Of a stretch of 64,000 bases of DNA, positions 12,401-38,420 are shown piece by piece. The DNA is from Lineus longissimus. Taxonomy: Eukaryota; Nemertea; Pilidiophora; Heteronemertea; Lineidae. The DNA is taken from NCBI RefSeq assembly GCF_910592395.1, contig NC_088316.1, forward strand, positions 1,798,001 through 1,862,000. The letters are read 5' to 3'. A program made the translations under genes and the position numbers. How positions within the stretch are numbered: the stretch's first letter is position 1; the number at the start of each line of letters is the position of its first letter. The notes under the pieces are model-generated. The model was not told the origin of the DNA, did no database searches, and worked only from the letters and a program-made list of their open reading frames with translations.

Positions 12401-14248
12401 ACAAGCATTCAAAAACAACTTGATTTTATCAAACTTCAGCCCCAAAGACATTACCTTGACATACCTGTAAAAAGGTCTGCCCTTATCAAGATTGTTCAAA
12501 TTTATATTGGCAATTGAAAATTTTATGTCAATATTTGCTAACAATTGTCTTACCATTTTGATCGCGACTTCTTGGCCTGTCCTGATGGACCTTGCTCTGT
12601 ACACACAGGCGAACCCTCCTTTCCCGAGGAGTTCATGGACTTCAAAGTCCTGGAATAACAATAAAACATCATGCAATTAGTAAAGATATCACACAAAATA
12701 ATATCATCGAATTCAAAAATGTTGTCACGAGTCTTGTCAGCGAATCTGAAAAACAAATTTGTGATGATCTAAAAAGTGATGACAGTCAAACATCATTTTT
12801 AATTCTCACAATAATAGGATTGTTTTCAACCATCAACTGGGATGTCAGTGAAAAGCTATGCGAACATTTCTTTACAACCGATCATCACCTGATGACAAAT
12901 CATTTGTAAAACGTTGTCCAACCCTATCTTCAAAATAAATAACACCTGTAAGATATCGCCCATGGCCATGACGTGACATTGCACTAAAGATCTTCCACTG
13001 GGTGGGTGGGTAAGGCTGTGCCAGCTTTTCAAATCCAATTTTTCCTTACACCAATACCTTAAAGAACCCAAGAGCACTAATTGCAATCATTTCAAAATGT
13101 TTGAATTTTGAAGGGAAACAAACAGCATGAATGCCTCCCACAAATTGAAGGGTCAATTTTGAACCCTTATGACAACCTGTTCATGTCGCATTGTCCCCCT
13201 CAGCAGAGCATTGTGTATCTCTAACGGTCATATCAAGAGATAAATCACCCTTGAACATATTCAAGGGATAATTTGACATTGCCATAGCATCTGAAAGGCA
13301 TCCTGCACAAGTGCACCTTTGTGCTAAGGATAAGAATTTCATGAACCTGTCTTCCGAAACAAAATTGGGGGTATTCAATGCTATTTTGGTAAGCTTCGTT
13401 GGATATCTATGATATGAATAGCTGCAGTGATCAAATAAGGGGACAGGTTGTGTTCAATGCTTTAGCATGCCAACCCTTGAAGATGAAAGCAATTTACGAA
13501 CAGTGCGTGCATGAAAAGAGGGTCGGTGCGGATATTTCAAACAAGACTTCCGTTGAAGGCACAAAGATAAATAGTCTGTTTTGGTGACTGAATGTTTCAC
13601 ATGAAGTTGAACAGGAGTTTACAGTATAAAATCGGCATTTTTATTCCCCGCAATGCCAATAATTTGACATGTAGATACTGATGTGTGATAAAGGTATCTC
13701 TTGAAATATGTTTGACAAATTCAGTTATCAAATTTTTGACAATGTAATCTCAGATAAGTCGTATAGTGATTCGCGCCCAATGCAGATTGGAGACCAGGCA
13801 TAAAAAAAATATGGCTCTGTGATAGTCATACAATGGTCATGGAGAATGATTTCTTATTCTACTGACACAGACAAGACAAAATAAAACACATGAGACATCA
13901 GACAATGTCAAAAAGAAAAAAAAAACTGAAGAAAAAAATCTAATACACTAAGTTCAATACCCTTAGGAGCTATAAGTCAAAGGCAAAAGTCTGTGGCTTC
14001 TTCATCGATCCTCAAAGAAAGTTTTTTGCAAACTGTCATTTTATCATACTAACTTATCAACTAAACACAGAAAAAGAATTTTAAGTCAAACTAAAATTAT
14101 GTTAAGACAATAAATGCTAACTATTTAAAAAAAGGAACAACTGTCAAAAATATTCACACTGATTGTGAAAAGACTTGCTGAAAAAAGTTAAATTTCTTTT
14201 TAAATGAATTATTCTTACCTCAATACACTCTCCTAATTCAAGCCACAT
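1..14248 (-). CDS. PLK4: Polo-like kinase 4 (SAK), 12 exons, C-terminus cut by window edge
   Basis: Serine/threonine kinase that starts centriole duplication at the centrosome. Predicted exons in transcript order: 14248-14219, 12649-12554, 12318-12223, 12102-11875, 10463-10375, 10056-9824, 5942-5884, 5614-5409, 3955-3139, 2992-2888, 1882-1508, 482-1 (open). All junctions are GT-AG and keep frame, giving about 938 residues; vertebrate PLK4 is about 970, so a few dozen residues are missing. Seen in order: glycine loop [14 protein letters not shown] lysine, [10 protein letters not shown] catalytic loop, [15 protein letters not shown] activation segment, a DSGHDT degron, a long Ser/Arg/His-rich linker, the cryptic polo box pair and most of polo box 3. 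The start is [14 protein letters not shown], matching the family pattern of a short first exon ending in IE before DF. The assignment is near certain from the kinase plus polo-box architecture; exon limits are inferred. Confidence 0.95.
1508..2992 (-). CDS. PLK4: PLK4 cryptic polo box (PB1-PB2) exons
   Basis: Exons 2992-2888 and 1882-1508 encode [14 protein letters not shown]...ITPDGDK and then [21 protein letters not shown] and [21 protein letters not shown]. This is the tandem cryptic polo box that dimerises PLK4 and binds the CEP152/CEP192 (Asterless) scaffolds in known homologues. Both junctions are phase 0. The intron between them (1883-2887) shows no other gene. Confidence 0.92.
3139..3955 (-). 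CDS. PLK4: PLK4 Ser/Arg/His-rich linker exon
   Basis: One 817-base exon codes about 272 residues. Most form a low-complexity Ser/His/Arg-rich stretch with many SRH, HSR and SRLSR-like pieces, probably disordered. The last part ([15 protein letters not shown]) is the start of the cryptic polo box. The linker is the least conserved part of PLK4 in animals, so its composition is likely lineage-specific. It begins with one base that completes a Ser codon from the previous exon and ends in phase 0. Confidence 0.9.
5409..5614 (-). CDS. PLK4: PLK4 exon with beta-TrCP/Slimb phosphodegron
   Basis: A 206-base exon directly downstream of the kinase domain. It contains DSGHDT (bases 5576-5593), which fits the DSGxxT phosphodegron. 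In the family, PLK4 phosphorylates this motif itself, SCF-beta-TrCP/Slimb then binds, and the kinase is destroyed to limit centriole number. The rest is basic and Ser-rich. The degron reading is from motif match and position; function here is inferred. Confidence 0.85.
5884..12649 (-). CDS. PLK4: PLK4 kinase-domain exons
   Basis: Six exons (12649-12554, 12318-12223, 12102-11875, 10463-10375, 10056-9824, 5942-5884) encode the full protein kinase fold. Visible motifs are the glycine-rich loop, the ATP lysine in [24 protein letters not shown], the [11 protein letters not shown]+1 loop, and [19 protein letters not shown], ending [13 protein letters not shown]. No catalytic residue is missing, so an active kinase is expected. 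The last 59-base exon, which carries the HPFM end of the domain, is separated from the others by a 3.9 kb intron. Confidence 0.93.
5943..9823 (-). other. Large PLK4 intron (3.9 kb)
   Basis: It separates the last kinase-domain exon (HPFM) from the rest of the kinase. It holds the diverged duplication at 8437-8700 and otherwise AT-rich DNA. No additional coding segment is needed, since the flanking exons join in phase (G|CC, Ala). Confidence 0.7.
8437..8700. repeat. Diverged tandem duplication in PLK4 intron
   Basis: Two copies of a block of roughly 120 bases. Each starts TTAACCGCAAAGTTACATTT, continues with an A-rich run and ACAAGGAA, and ends near TAAGTGAGTGGGCGC. They begin near 8439 and 8553. 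The second copy has extra bases in the middle. Confidence 0.7.
10464..14218 (-). other. PLK4 5'-half introns
   Basis: Introns 10464-11874, 12103-12222, 12319-12553 and 12650-14218. They are AT-rich and no other gene, RNA or strong repeat was seen. Short open frames inside them run across splice sites and lack conserved sequence. Confidence 0.6.
14219..14248 (-). CDS. PLK4: PLK4 first coding exon (10 codons)
   Basis: A 30-base exon reads [10 protein letters not shown] and ends GAG at a consensus donor (GTAAGA). It joins in phase 0 to the next exon, which starts [12 protein letters not shown]. Vertebrate PLK4 also has about 10-12 residues before the DF of the kinase domain, which decides this start. 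The exon is too short for ordinary ORF calling. Confidence 0.8.
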
Positions 14249-15265
14249 GTTGTCAGAATAAATGATAAATGATAATCCAAATATATAACACTAGTAGTTT
14301 ACAATAGTCCACTGTTACAAAGGTGTATCCATTTGAATGAAAATGAATGAATAAATAATTTATAAGTCCAAGAGGGGAGATCCTGCCACCTCGAATGCTC
14401 GACCTGAAATGAATACCTGGAACAGGTGGGAGCTCCTTATAAACACTGAACTCAGACTGAAAACTCTTGAAATGTAGTAATGTTCAAGTTGTTTCTTTGG
14501 AAGCTGAGTATATTCTGAGGTAGAATTAGTTGTGCTGAGCATATATAGCGCTAATTGCTCGCCACAACTTTGAAGTGACAAACCGACACGGTGTTTGAGA
14601 AAACATAAACAAACACTGATCTTAAAAGCATTGGTGTGGTGTGATTGGCCCAGACCGATCGCTTGGGCTTGGGTAATTAGGCCCGACCAGCGCTTGCCTG
14701 TGCGGTGGATCGTTAACTACTTGTGTTTACGTACCTCTATGGTGTCTCCTACACCCGAAGTATTATTCATTGACATCATTTTCGTTTTATATATCATGAA
14801 ATCGGCAAAATAAAACAAAATTTCGGAAAACTTGGTCTTCACGACGCCATGTTCATTTTGAACTATCCGCGTCCTTGGAACGAGGCCAAGCAGATACCGA
14901 AGGTGGTTTAGACGGGGCCTTGTGATTGGCCAAATCTGACCTGTCAGTCATCTCGTTCCTTTCCAGTGATTTCATTGATTAAAAATCATGTTAAAATCCG
15001 AAAACAAAAGACTAGATTACAACTACATTAAAATTGCAAGCAAGATGATTTAATACAACGATATTTTTGCTATTTTTATATCAAAAAGAGCCTTGAATCT
15101 TTAAGTACTATCACGCCGGACCTGCGTTTTCGTCAGTCCGATACTAGCGGCAGCGGAAGTAGCGACCCCTCGTGCATGATTTTGTGCAATTTCTAGAAAA
15201 TTCGCCCCCAAGAAACTTCCAGATAACCCCAAATAACAATAAATAAATACACACTCCCCTTATTC
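14249..15265. promoter_or_regulatory. Putative head-to-head promoter between PLK4 and HSPA4
   Basis: The only DNA between the PLK4 start codon (14248, minus) and the first inferred HSPA4 exon (plus). CCAAT boxes in the PLK4 direction are at 14644-14648 and 14925-14929 (ATTGG on the plus strand). A YY1-like CGACGCCATGTT lies at 14842-14853 and could mark the PLK4 5' UTR. On the HSPA4 side there is a CpG-richer stretch with an ETS-like GCGGAAGTA (about 15153), then heat-shock elements. CCAAT/NF-Y control is usual for cell-cycle genes. Start sites and shared use are inferred. Confidence 0.5.
15191..15224 (+). promoter_or_regulatory. Two heat-shock elements (HSF binding sites)
   Basis: 15191-15203 reads TTCtaGAAaaTTC, three perfect alternating nTTCn/nGAAn units. 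Eight bases on, 15212-15224 reads GAAacTTCcaGAt, two perfect units plus a partial third. This is the HSF1 trimer-binding pattern. The pair is about 45-75 bases upstream of an initiator-like TCAGTC, the position expected for an HSF-driven promoter of a chaperone gene. Confidence 0.8.
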
Positions 15266-15269
15266 AGTC
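15238..15269 (+). promoter_or_regulatory. Putative HSPA4 core promoter (AT-rich TATA-like run and initiator)
   Basis: A TATA-like AATAAATAAATA run (about 15238-15249) lies some 20-28 bases before TCAGTC (15264-15269), which fits the TCA+1GTY initiator consensus. Spacing to the HSEs and to a strong donor at 15302 supports a start near 15266. Inference only. Confidence 0.45.
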
Positions 15270-15301
15270 GTTAGTTTATACACTTCTTGTTGAAAAGGCA
15301 G
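15266..15301 (+). other. HSPA4: Inferred non-coding exon 1 of HSPA4
   Basis: The coding start exon of HSPA4 is preceded by a clear acceptor (TTTCTCTTTCCAG, ending 18763), so an upstream 5' UTR exon must exist. The best candidate ends CAG|GTAAGA at 15301/15302, just after the HSE-containing promoter. This gives a first intron of about 3.5 kb. Confidence 0.5.
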
Positions 15302-16349
15302 GTAAGAATTTGTTGGATTTTTGGGGTTAGTAGCAATAAATTGACTGAATAATTCATTCCCAAAACGCCGGGTTGACAATGAAAATGCACTGAATGCATT
15401 GGAAATGCACTGCTTTTTCATGATGTATTGCTTGCATGGCTTGTGACTTGTGTACCAGGGTACTGCGAAGCATTGCAAATGCATGCAATTCGCCGAAGTT
15501 GTAACTATTTCTTATTGCAGCCATTGCTTTCAATCAAAAAGAGGCCTAGGCCCTATCCTGGTGTTCGATGTTGGTGCTGTTTTCGATTACCATGCCAATT
15601 GCCATGCAAGACACTTGTGACTGGATGTCGACTTACTTGGGGCCTGCGCGAGACCTACTTGGTATATTAAATCATTCGCAGAGAAATGTTCATTGCAAAC
15701 AAAGTTTTTGTGTAGGGCCTACGTTATGTATAAAAAGTAGGCTGTCGTCCAATAGTACAGTATGAGAAAAGACATGTTAGTCCTGTCTCATTAGCATTGC
15801 CATTGACTGATAGGCAGGCAAAGTGTCCGGTACTCCACTCCAGAGCTTGTGACATGTGATTTTAAAATTAAATTGAAGTATATTCTAACCAGTGTTATCA
15901 TGAGACTCGGACACTAAGAAAAACATGTCATCTTATTCCTATCAGAAATTGGATGCCATGGATCTAGGCTTGGTGGTTACTCCTTGATCTGTTTTCATTG
16001 GAGTTTTATTCTATCTTAAAAGTAAGCTCAGATATGACAGTTGCTTGGGATAGTTTTCTCGATGAGTGTTGCAGTTTTACTTTTAAAACTTAACAGGACA
16101 GGGGGCTCTGCTTGGCAATGGAACAAACTGAATCAACAGGCATTGGTGTGTGTGTTGAAGATCCTAGAATTCATTTTGTAGAAACTGCAAGAAACTTGTC
16201 ATTTACAACATGGCGCATATTGTGCATTACTGGTAGCTTTGATATATCTTGCATTTTACTTTGAAGAGTATTTCTCTACTTCTCTACCTTTATGTGTCCT
16301 GTCCTGCCCTATGAAACACCCTCAGCTATGAAACATGTTACATATTAAA

Positions 16350-16720
16350 AACGATAACAGGCCAATCAGTCTTCATCAATATGTTAGGCCCACAGCCTCC
16401 CCAATCAAGTTCAGTTTCTTGTCTGAGCCAGACGTTCGTCTCCATTTCTTGGGTGCTGTCCCCAAGCTATGAAATACCAGTTACCTACAGATATATTTAC
16501 CCCAAACGATAACAGGCTAATCAGTATTCATCAATATGTTAGGCCCACAGCCTCCCCAATCAAGTACAGTTTCAGATCTGAGTCAGACTTTCGTCTCCAT
16601 ATCTTGGCTGCTATCCCCAAGCTATGAAACAACAGTTAGTTGTAAAAGCCTTCTTTCCCCAAAAATAGATAACAGTCCAATCAGTACTCATCAAAACATT
16701 AGAACTGCAGTATCCTCACT
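16350..16720. repeat. Diverged tandem repeat, about 156-bp period, 2.3 copies
   Basis: GATAACAG(G/T)C(C/T)AATCAGT...CATCAA recurs near 16353, 16508 and 16667. The first two copies share long runs such as GTTAGGCCCACAGCCTCCCC and CCCCAAGCTATGAAA. The third is shorter and more diverged. Confidence 0.75.
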
Positions 16721-17249
16721 TTAGTCCTGATCACTTTCCAAGCCTAATTTGTCCCAAGTGTCACAACTCCCCTGCTGCTATCATGCAGTAGGGTGTACAT
16801 TGTTGTGGGCAACATCTGCGTTTAAGAAAATGGGGTAATTGGACCCCTACTGTAGAGAGAATACCTTAGGGTTGGGTTTGATTAGGTGTGAATTAATAAC
16901 TGGATGATTTATTGTGTTATTAGCCATCTCACTTTGCTGAAATTGGATTTGGATTTGCACTTCTTAATTTTTTGATTGGAATTAAAGATTTTTACTTGAG
17001 GGAACAGCATGGATTCATTAAATAATCCTCACCCCACCCATTCCTTAACTGATTCTAGTATTAATTTGGGTAAAATATGCATTTCCAAAACCGATTTGGT
17101 ATTTGTGGTAGCTTTCTGAATTGGTAAAAAAGATGTTCCATGCAGATTCAGCATGAATACACCAAGAAAGATCAGAACTATATGATGGGAATAACTTGGC
17201 TCTCTAACATACATGACATATTTCACCTCACACTAGATGGACCTTTTGT

Positions 17250-17860
17250 CCTTGGCTGTCCCTACACCGAGCCCCAGTCTTCTCCAGTTATATCGAGCCT
17301 TTCCATTTGTCTTATTTGGACCCAGTGTCTCCCCATATCTATTCTGTGAGCCCCCTCAACCTGTCTGGTTGTCCCAAGCTCTGCCCATTTAGATCATAGG
17401 GTTGTTAGTTTTCTTAAAGACCTTAAGAAATAGGCCTACCACTCTCCCAGAATAGTATCTGCTAGCCCCTCTACCTGTCTTGTTTCACCAAGCTATACCC
17501 AGCTATGATCTGTTGGTTGACTCAAAGAAATAGGGCCTACAACTCTACCAATATCAAAAAGATATGAGCAAGCCTTGTTTATTTTCGATAATATCTATGG
17601 CTAGCCCATTCTGTATGCCCCCTCACCCAGGCCAGCATCCCAAGCCATCATTGGTTTGTCATTTCTCTTTTTTCGACCCAAAGAATATAGGCTGTCTTCG
17701 AAATATCTATCCCTAGCCCGTTCTGTATGACCCCCAACCCAGTCTAGCATCCGCAAGCTATCATTGGCTGGTTTTTTCTCTTTTTAGACCCGAAGGATTT
17801 AGGCCGTCTTCCAAATAATATCTGTCCCCAGTCTCCTTAATTGAATTGCAGTGTTTGGTT
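17250..17860. repeat. Degenerate tandem repeat, roughly 110-120-bp period
   Basis: Phrases such as CTAGCCC(G/A)TTCTGTATG, CCCAAGC(C/T)ATCATTGG and CCAAAGAATATAGGC recur at about 110-120 base steps with much divergence. The last copies (about 17580-17830) are the clearest. Confidence 0.55.
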
Positions 17861-18763
17861 GTTCGATTTGGCCCCAGTGTTGCTCTTCCCTGCTGCTCTT
17901 CCCCAACAGGGTGTGACCGACATCTGTGTTGGGTCATTGGACCCCTGCTGCAGAAATATACCTCTGGGTTGGGCGAAATTGGGTGTGAATTGGTAACTGG
18001 GGAAGCTGAATGTTTTTTTTTTAATCTCAATTAGCGGATATTAGATTATGATTTACTCCAATGAGAATTAATTTGAAAACAAATGAGGTTGAATTAACTC
18101 TTTTGTCTTTTGGTGAGAATTAGGATTTGCTTTGAGCGGGGAGTGGTGGGGGTTGAATGGGCGGGGTGACACAATAAAAGCAGTTAAAAAATTACCATTT
18201 TGGGGGGTTTAAAATATCATGGTTCATTGGTTGATGAAAGGAATGACCTACGTTGCTATAATTTTCCACTCGTTTAATGTTATGAAAGTGTCTAATATCA
18301 TGAAAACAAAGAAAAAACCTTTTTTTTATAATAAAAATGTTGGCAATTTTATTTTTCGAGGCAGCAATATATCTTTGGTTGTCTTAAAAAAAAATTATTA
18401 TTTTTTGATTCATCAACTTGTCTGCATCCATTACAAATGTTTTGTGGTTTTGTCCTTAAAACTAGAAATCTCTTACAAAGCCATTTTCTGGTAGAGATTG
18501 AAGGAAAGAATTGTGTGTGGTTATATCTCTGAAACAATACTGTGATTAAGATCAGGAATGTGAACTTCAAAGTCAAATCTCAGAAGTGTTTTTTTTAAAA
18601 AAGTTTTGACTAGGGGTCATTTTGACCATGGGCCGATTTAACTGACGCATGGCTCTGATGTCTAGTTATATTTTTTCCAGTCTGGGTCAAAGCATCCATA
18701 AATCATGGTTAGATTCATTGCCACTTGAATATTCTCTAACCCATTTTCACTTTCTCTTTCCAG

Positions 18764-35092
<16,329 letters not shown>

Positions 35093-35162
35093 TCAAGACT
35101 TTAACTTAACTTAATTCTAATTCTGTCTCGGTTGGCCATGTGTGTTCGATTCTAAGTTTCTC

Positions 35163-35290
35163 ATTCCTGCTCTGATGGTAATAATAATAGTGAGTTGTTA
35201 TATAGCGCTTTTCATTGTAATATCTACTGTCTCAAAGCGCTTTTCATTGTAATATCTACTGTCTCAAAGCGCTTGACAATCGCAAACATT
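35163..35290. repeat. Short dispersed-repeat piece with internal duplication
   Basis: AAAGCGCTTTTCATTGTAAT followed by ATCTACTGTCTC occurs twice in tandem, preceded by GTTATATAGCGCTTTTC and followed by AAAGCGCTTGACAA. The TATATAGCGCTTTTC...CAAAGCGCTT pattern looks like the end of an interspersed repeat. Confidence 0.6.
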
Positions 35291-36256
35291 ATTACCAGCC
35301 TTCTAGAAACCTTCTGGAGAACCGAGGGTGGCCACAATCTAGCACACAAGGGCTTTTCCAGCCACTTGTGCTTGATTTGATTCTGTGAGCTGAAACAATC
35401 CTAAAGGCCAACTCCGCTCATCGAAATAATTATTTGAATATTTAACTTGAATTTGAAAATTTCCAATTGTGTAAATACATACTGAATGTGACTTTTATCA
35501 ATTCCCTTGTGTGGACTGTTGTACAAATACTGTAAATGCCAGGTTTCAGTGACCTTGCATGCATAGCAACTGCATGATAGCAATGATTATTTCTGTTTAC
35601 CTTATCCACAGAAAAAAGCAATGAGCACGAATGGTAGGCCTTGAAGCACTTTTAAAATGAAGGTTTAGACATTTTGAGAATCGCCACTTTATCGGAGTCC
35701 GCTCTCTGTTGTGAGGATCTCACGATCGTCAGGAATGATTCAGTTAGAACGACGCACATGACAATTGAGTATTATTAAAATTATCAAAGTTGACGCTTGA
35801 TAAAGTATGATTCACTGCAGGGCTTATTACCTGTATATTGTAAAAGTTTTGCTTGAAAATAGAGCAGTTTGTGGATCTGCTATCCACAGACATGTGCATT
35901 TCTTGTAAAAAAGGTTTCTTCAACATTTTGCCTCATCTGCAGGGTAACGCTGAGCCAATAGGGGTATGTAGACAAGCTTATTTGTCAACTTGATTGGTTT
36001 GAAAGCATTTTGAATAAGTTATCTTCTCTGTGAATTGCAAAAGTTAATGTTTAGTAAATGGTGATTCGCTACTATTTAGAATGTCTCCGTTGAATGTATC
36101 GTGGCACCTAGGCCAAGGCTACAAATAATCCGCTTTACGGGCAAACATTAGGATTTATTTTGCACAACATTAACAGGAGTTGCATTTAGATTTTGTATAT
36201 GACATTGTACTTCCTGAATAGCAAATCATTCTGATTGGTCTAAAGGTATAGATTTT

Positions 36257-36297
36257 AATTGATTGGATTGATTGATTGATTGATTGATTGATTGACA
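36257..36297. repeat. (ATTG)n microsatellite
   Basis: About nine ATTG/GATT units with one interruption, 3' of HSPA4. Confidence 0.9.
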
Positions 36298-38420
36298 GGT
36301 GTCAGTTGGTTAACTGCTAAAGTGAAGCAAGATGTTAGGACCGGTGTGCCTCCAAAGGCTATAAATACAGGATGTCACGATGTCCAACCAATCAAAGGCC
36401 AGAGTAATGTGTTCATTTCAGACTAAATGTAATGTACATATACGTAAATGTGTTTTTCACTGGGCTCGTATGCTGATTAAATAGTTTCCAACTTGTCTTT
36501 TGTAAATAACTTTCTCAGTTACTGCAAACTGTTGTAATGGAAAATAGGCCCTACCTGGCTATCATGTATTTTGTTGATGTTAGGTGACTTGGTCTGGGTC
36601 TCTTGCGTTTATAGCCCTCTATATTTCTTGGATCAAACTAATGTTCCCCGGGTGAGTGTAGCTTGTTAAGAGAGGTTACACCCCAGCGCGGATGAATAGA
36701 ATAATTTTGCTACATGATGTGCTGGGCACTTCATCACTTCCCGAGGGGTGCAATGAACATCGCCAAAAACTTACTCAAAGTGTCTGACATCGTCCACAGT
36801 GAGGTTAACAAGTTCATGAAGTCTTTACTTGTGACATTGTAAATAATCTTCTGGTGGAATTTTTTTCGAGTTTCTGCAGTACACTATATTGTCACCAGCA
36901 TTCGTGTCTGAGATGATAACGATAGAAATAAGATAGAGTTTCATTGTGATCACTACCGTCGGCTGAATTGAGTGGAAAGACAAATTAATTGATGTTTTGG
37001 GTTACATGCTTACCAATTTGCTGAAACTTGGTCCAAATAGTTTTATCTTTCTACAAAAGGGTATCGTTGAAATTTATATGTATTTACATAATTTGAAATT
37101 TTCAAATTCAATTACAAATTGTGAATATTCAACGAATGGCGTAGGCCTTTAAAGGGAGACTGTTGGTAGGATATTACGGGGTAAAATTAGAAATTGTCAT
37201 CAATTTTATGCCATGTGATTCTAATCAATGCCAAGACTCCAAGAGGCTGTCGACCAAAACCTCGCCAATGACTCACTGATTTGACCGACTCTGCTGAAAA
37301 TGTTGTGAAATATAAAATGGCCGTTTCTAGGGGACACATCCCTTCGTTGACAAAACAGTTCATGTGATAAACATCTGTATATTGGACGTAATAGTAGAGA
37401 TGTCTGGTTCAAATTCTCATCTTTTGGTCTTGTGCTGATTTCCATCAGATTTAGTTAGGAATTTGGACTAGGATTTAGTGTTGTTGATTCGTATGATGTG
37501 TGTTTTTTATGTGCTTTCGTATTTCCATGTCTCGGCCTTGTTTCGATGAAATATACATCCTTGGAGCCAATTAGAATGGAGGAACTTGAGAGAAAATGTC
37601 TCATCTGTTATAAGAATGTGAAATGAGTATTTCAGGCTAAAAGATGTATGCCCCCCTTTGTAACACTCAAGTCTATACACCTTTCCAGAACTAGGGCGCT
37701 GAGTGTCCGAAATAGTGATGTCATAAGGGGAAAGTAGGCCTTATGGTGGAGAGACAAAGGAGATAGTCATGGTTGACCAACACACTTGAATGCCTTTGAT
37801 GACGGACAAGGGGGGAAAAGTTAGTTCCAATGCAAGCCACCAATTTCGGGAAGCATGTATACCAGGCACAAATATTGAAAAGTAGCTTATGATGGATGTA
37901 TTCCAGTGGTTCTAATAAAGATCGGTGTATAAAGGCCTTTAAATTCAGACGAGAGTGATTGTGATTATTTTGGCCCTTGATTGACGTGCTTGTTTCACTC
38001 ACACAACAACCAAAAAGAAAGAACCCCATTGCACCAAAACAGAAAGATTGTAAAATTATGGCTTCGATTTGAAAAAATATTGTTCCAATCGTTCCACCTC
38101 AATTTAATATACACTAATGTTGGCAGTGCATTATGTTATGAAACCTTCAATATTTACTGCATAGTTTAATGCATCGATGCATATGATTATTGTACTAGTA
38201 ATGCTAATTTACTTCCTGGCAGGTTGCTCCTCGCTTTCTGTGAGGAACTTGAAGTGTACTAATGTTTCATTAACTCAAACTTTATTTCGATGCACCCATT
38301 GCACGAATCACTGTCATTGTTTGGGAAGGATGACTTTCCCAATTTTGTGTATGTTGATGTTATGCTGAATAAGTTCATGTAGCGGACCTATTCATCATCA
38401 CAGTATAAGTAAATAAAAAA

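Larger units (their letters stand above)
15302..18763 (+). other. HSPA4 5' UTR intron (inferred)
   Basis: About 3.5 kb between the inferred non-coding exon and the acceptor at 18762-18763. It contains two families of diverged tandem repeats (16350-16720 and 17250-17860) but no recognisable coding sequence. Large first introns are common in animal chaperone genes. Confidence 0.5.
35093..38420 (+). other. HSPA4 3' UTR and downstream DNA
   Basis: Follows the TGA at 35090-35092. Candidate poly(A) signals are ATTAAA near 36475, AATAAA at 37914-37919 and AATAAA near 38411. Which one is used cannot be told. The stretch contains a 35-base duplication at 35195-35275 and an (ATTG)n run. No second gene seen. 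Confidence 0.45.
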
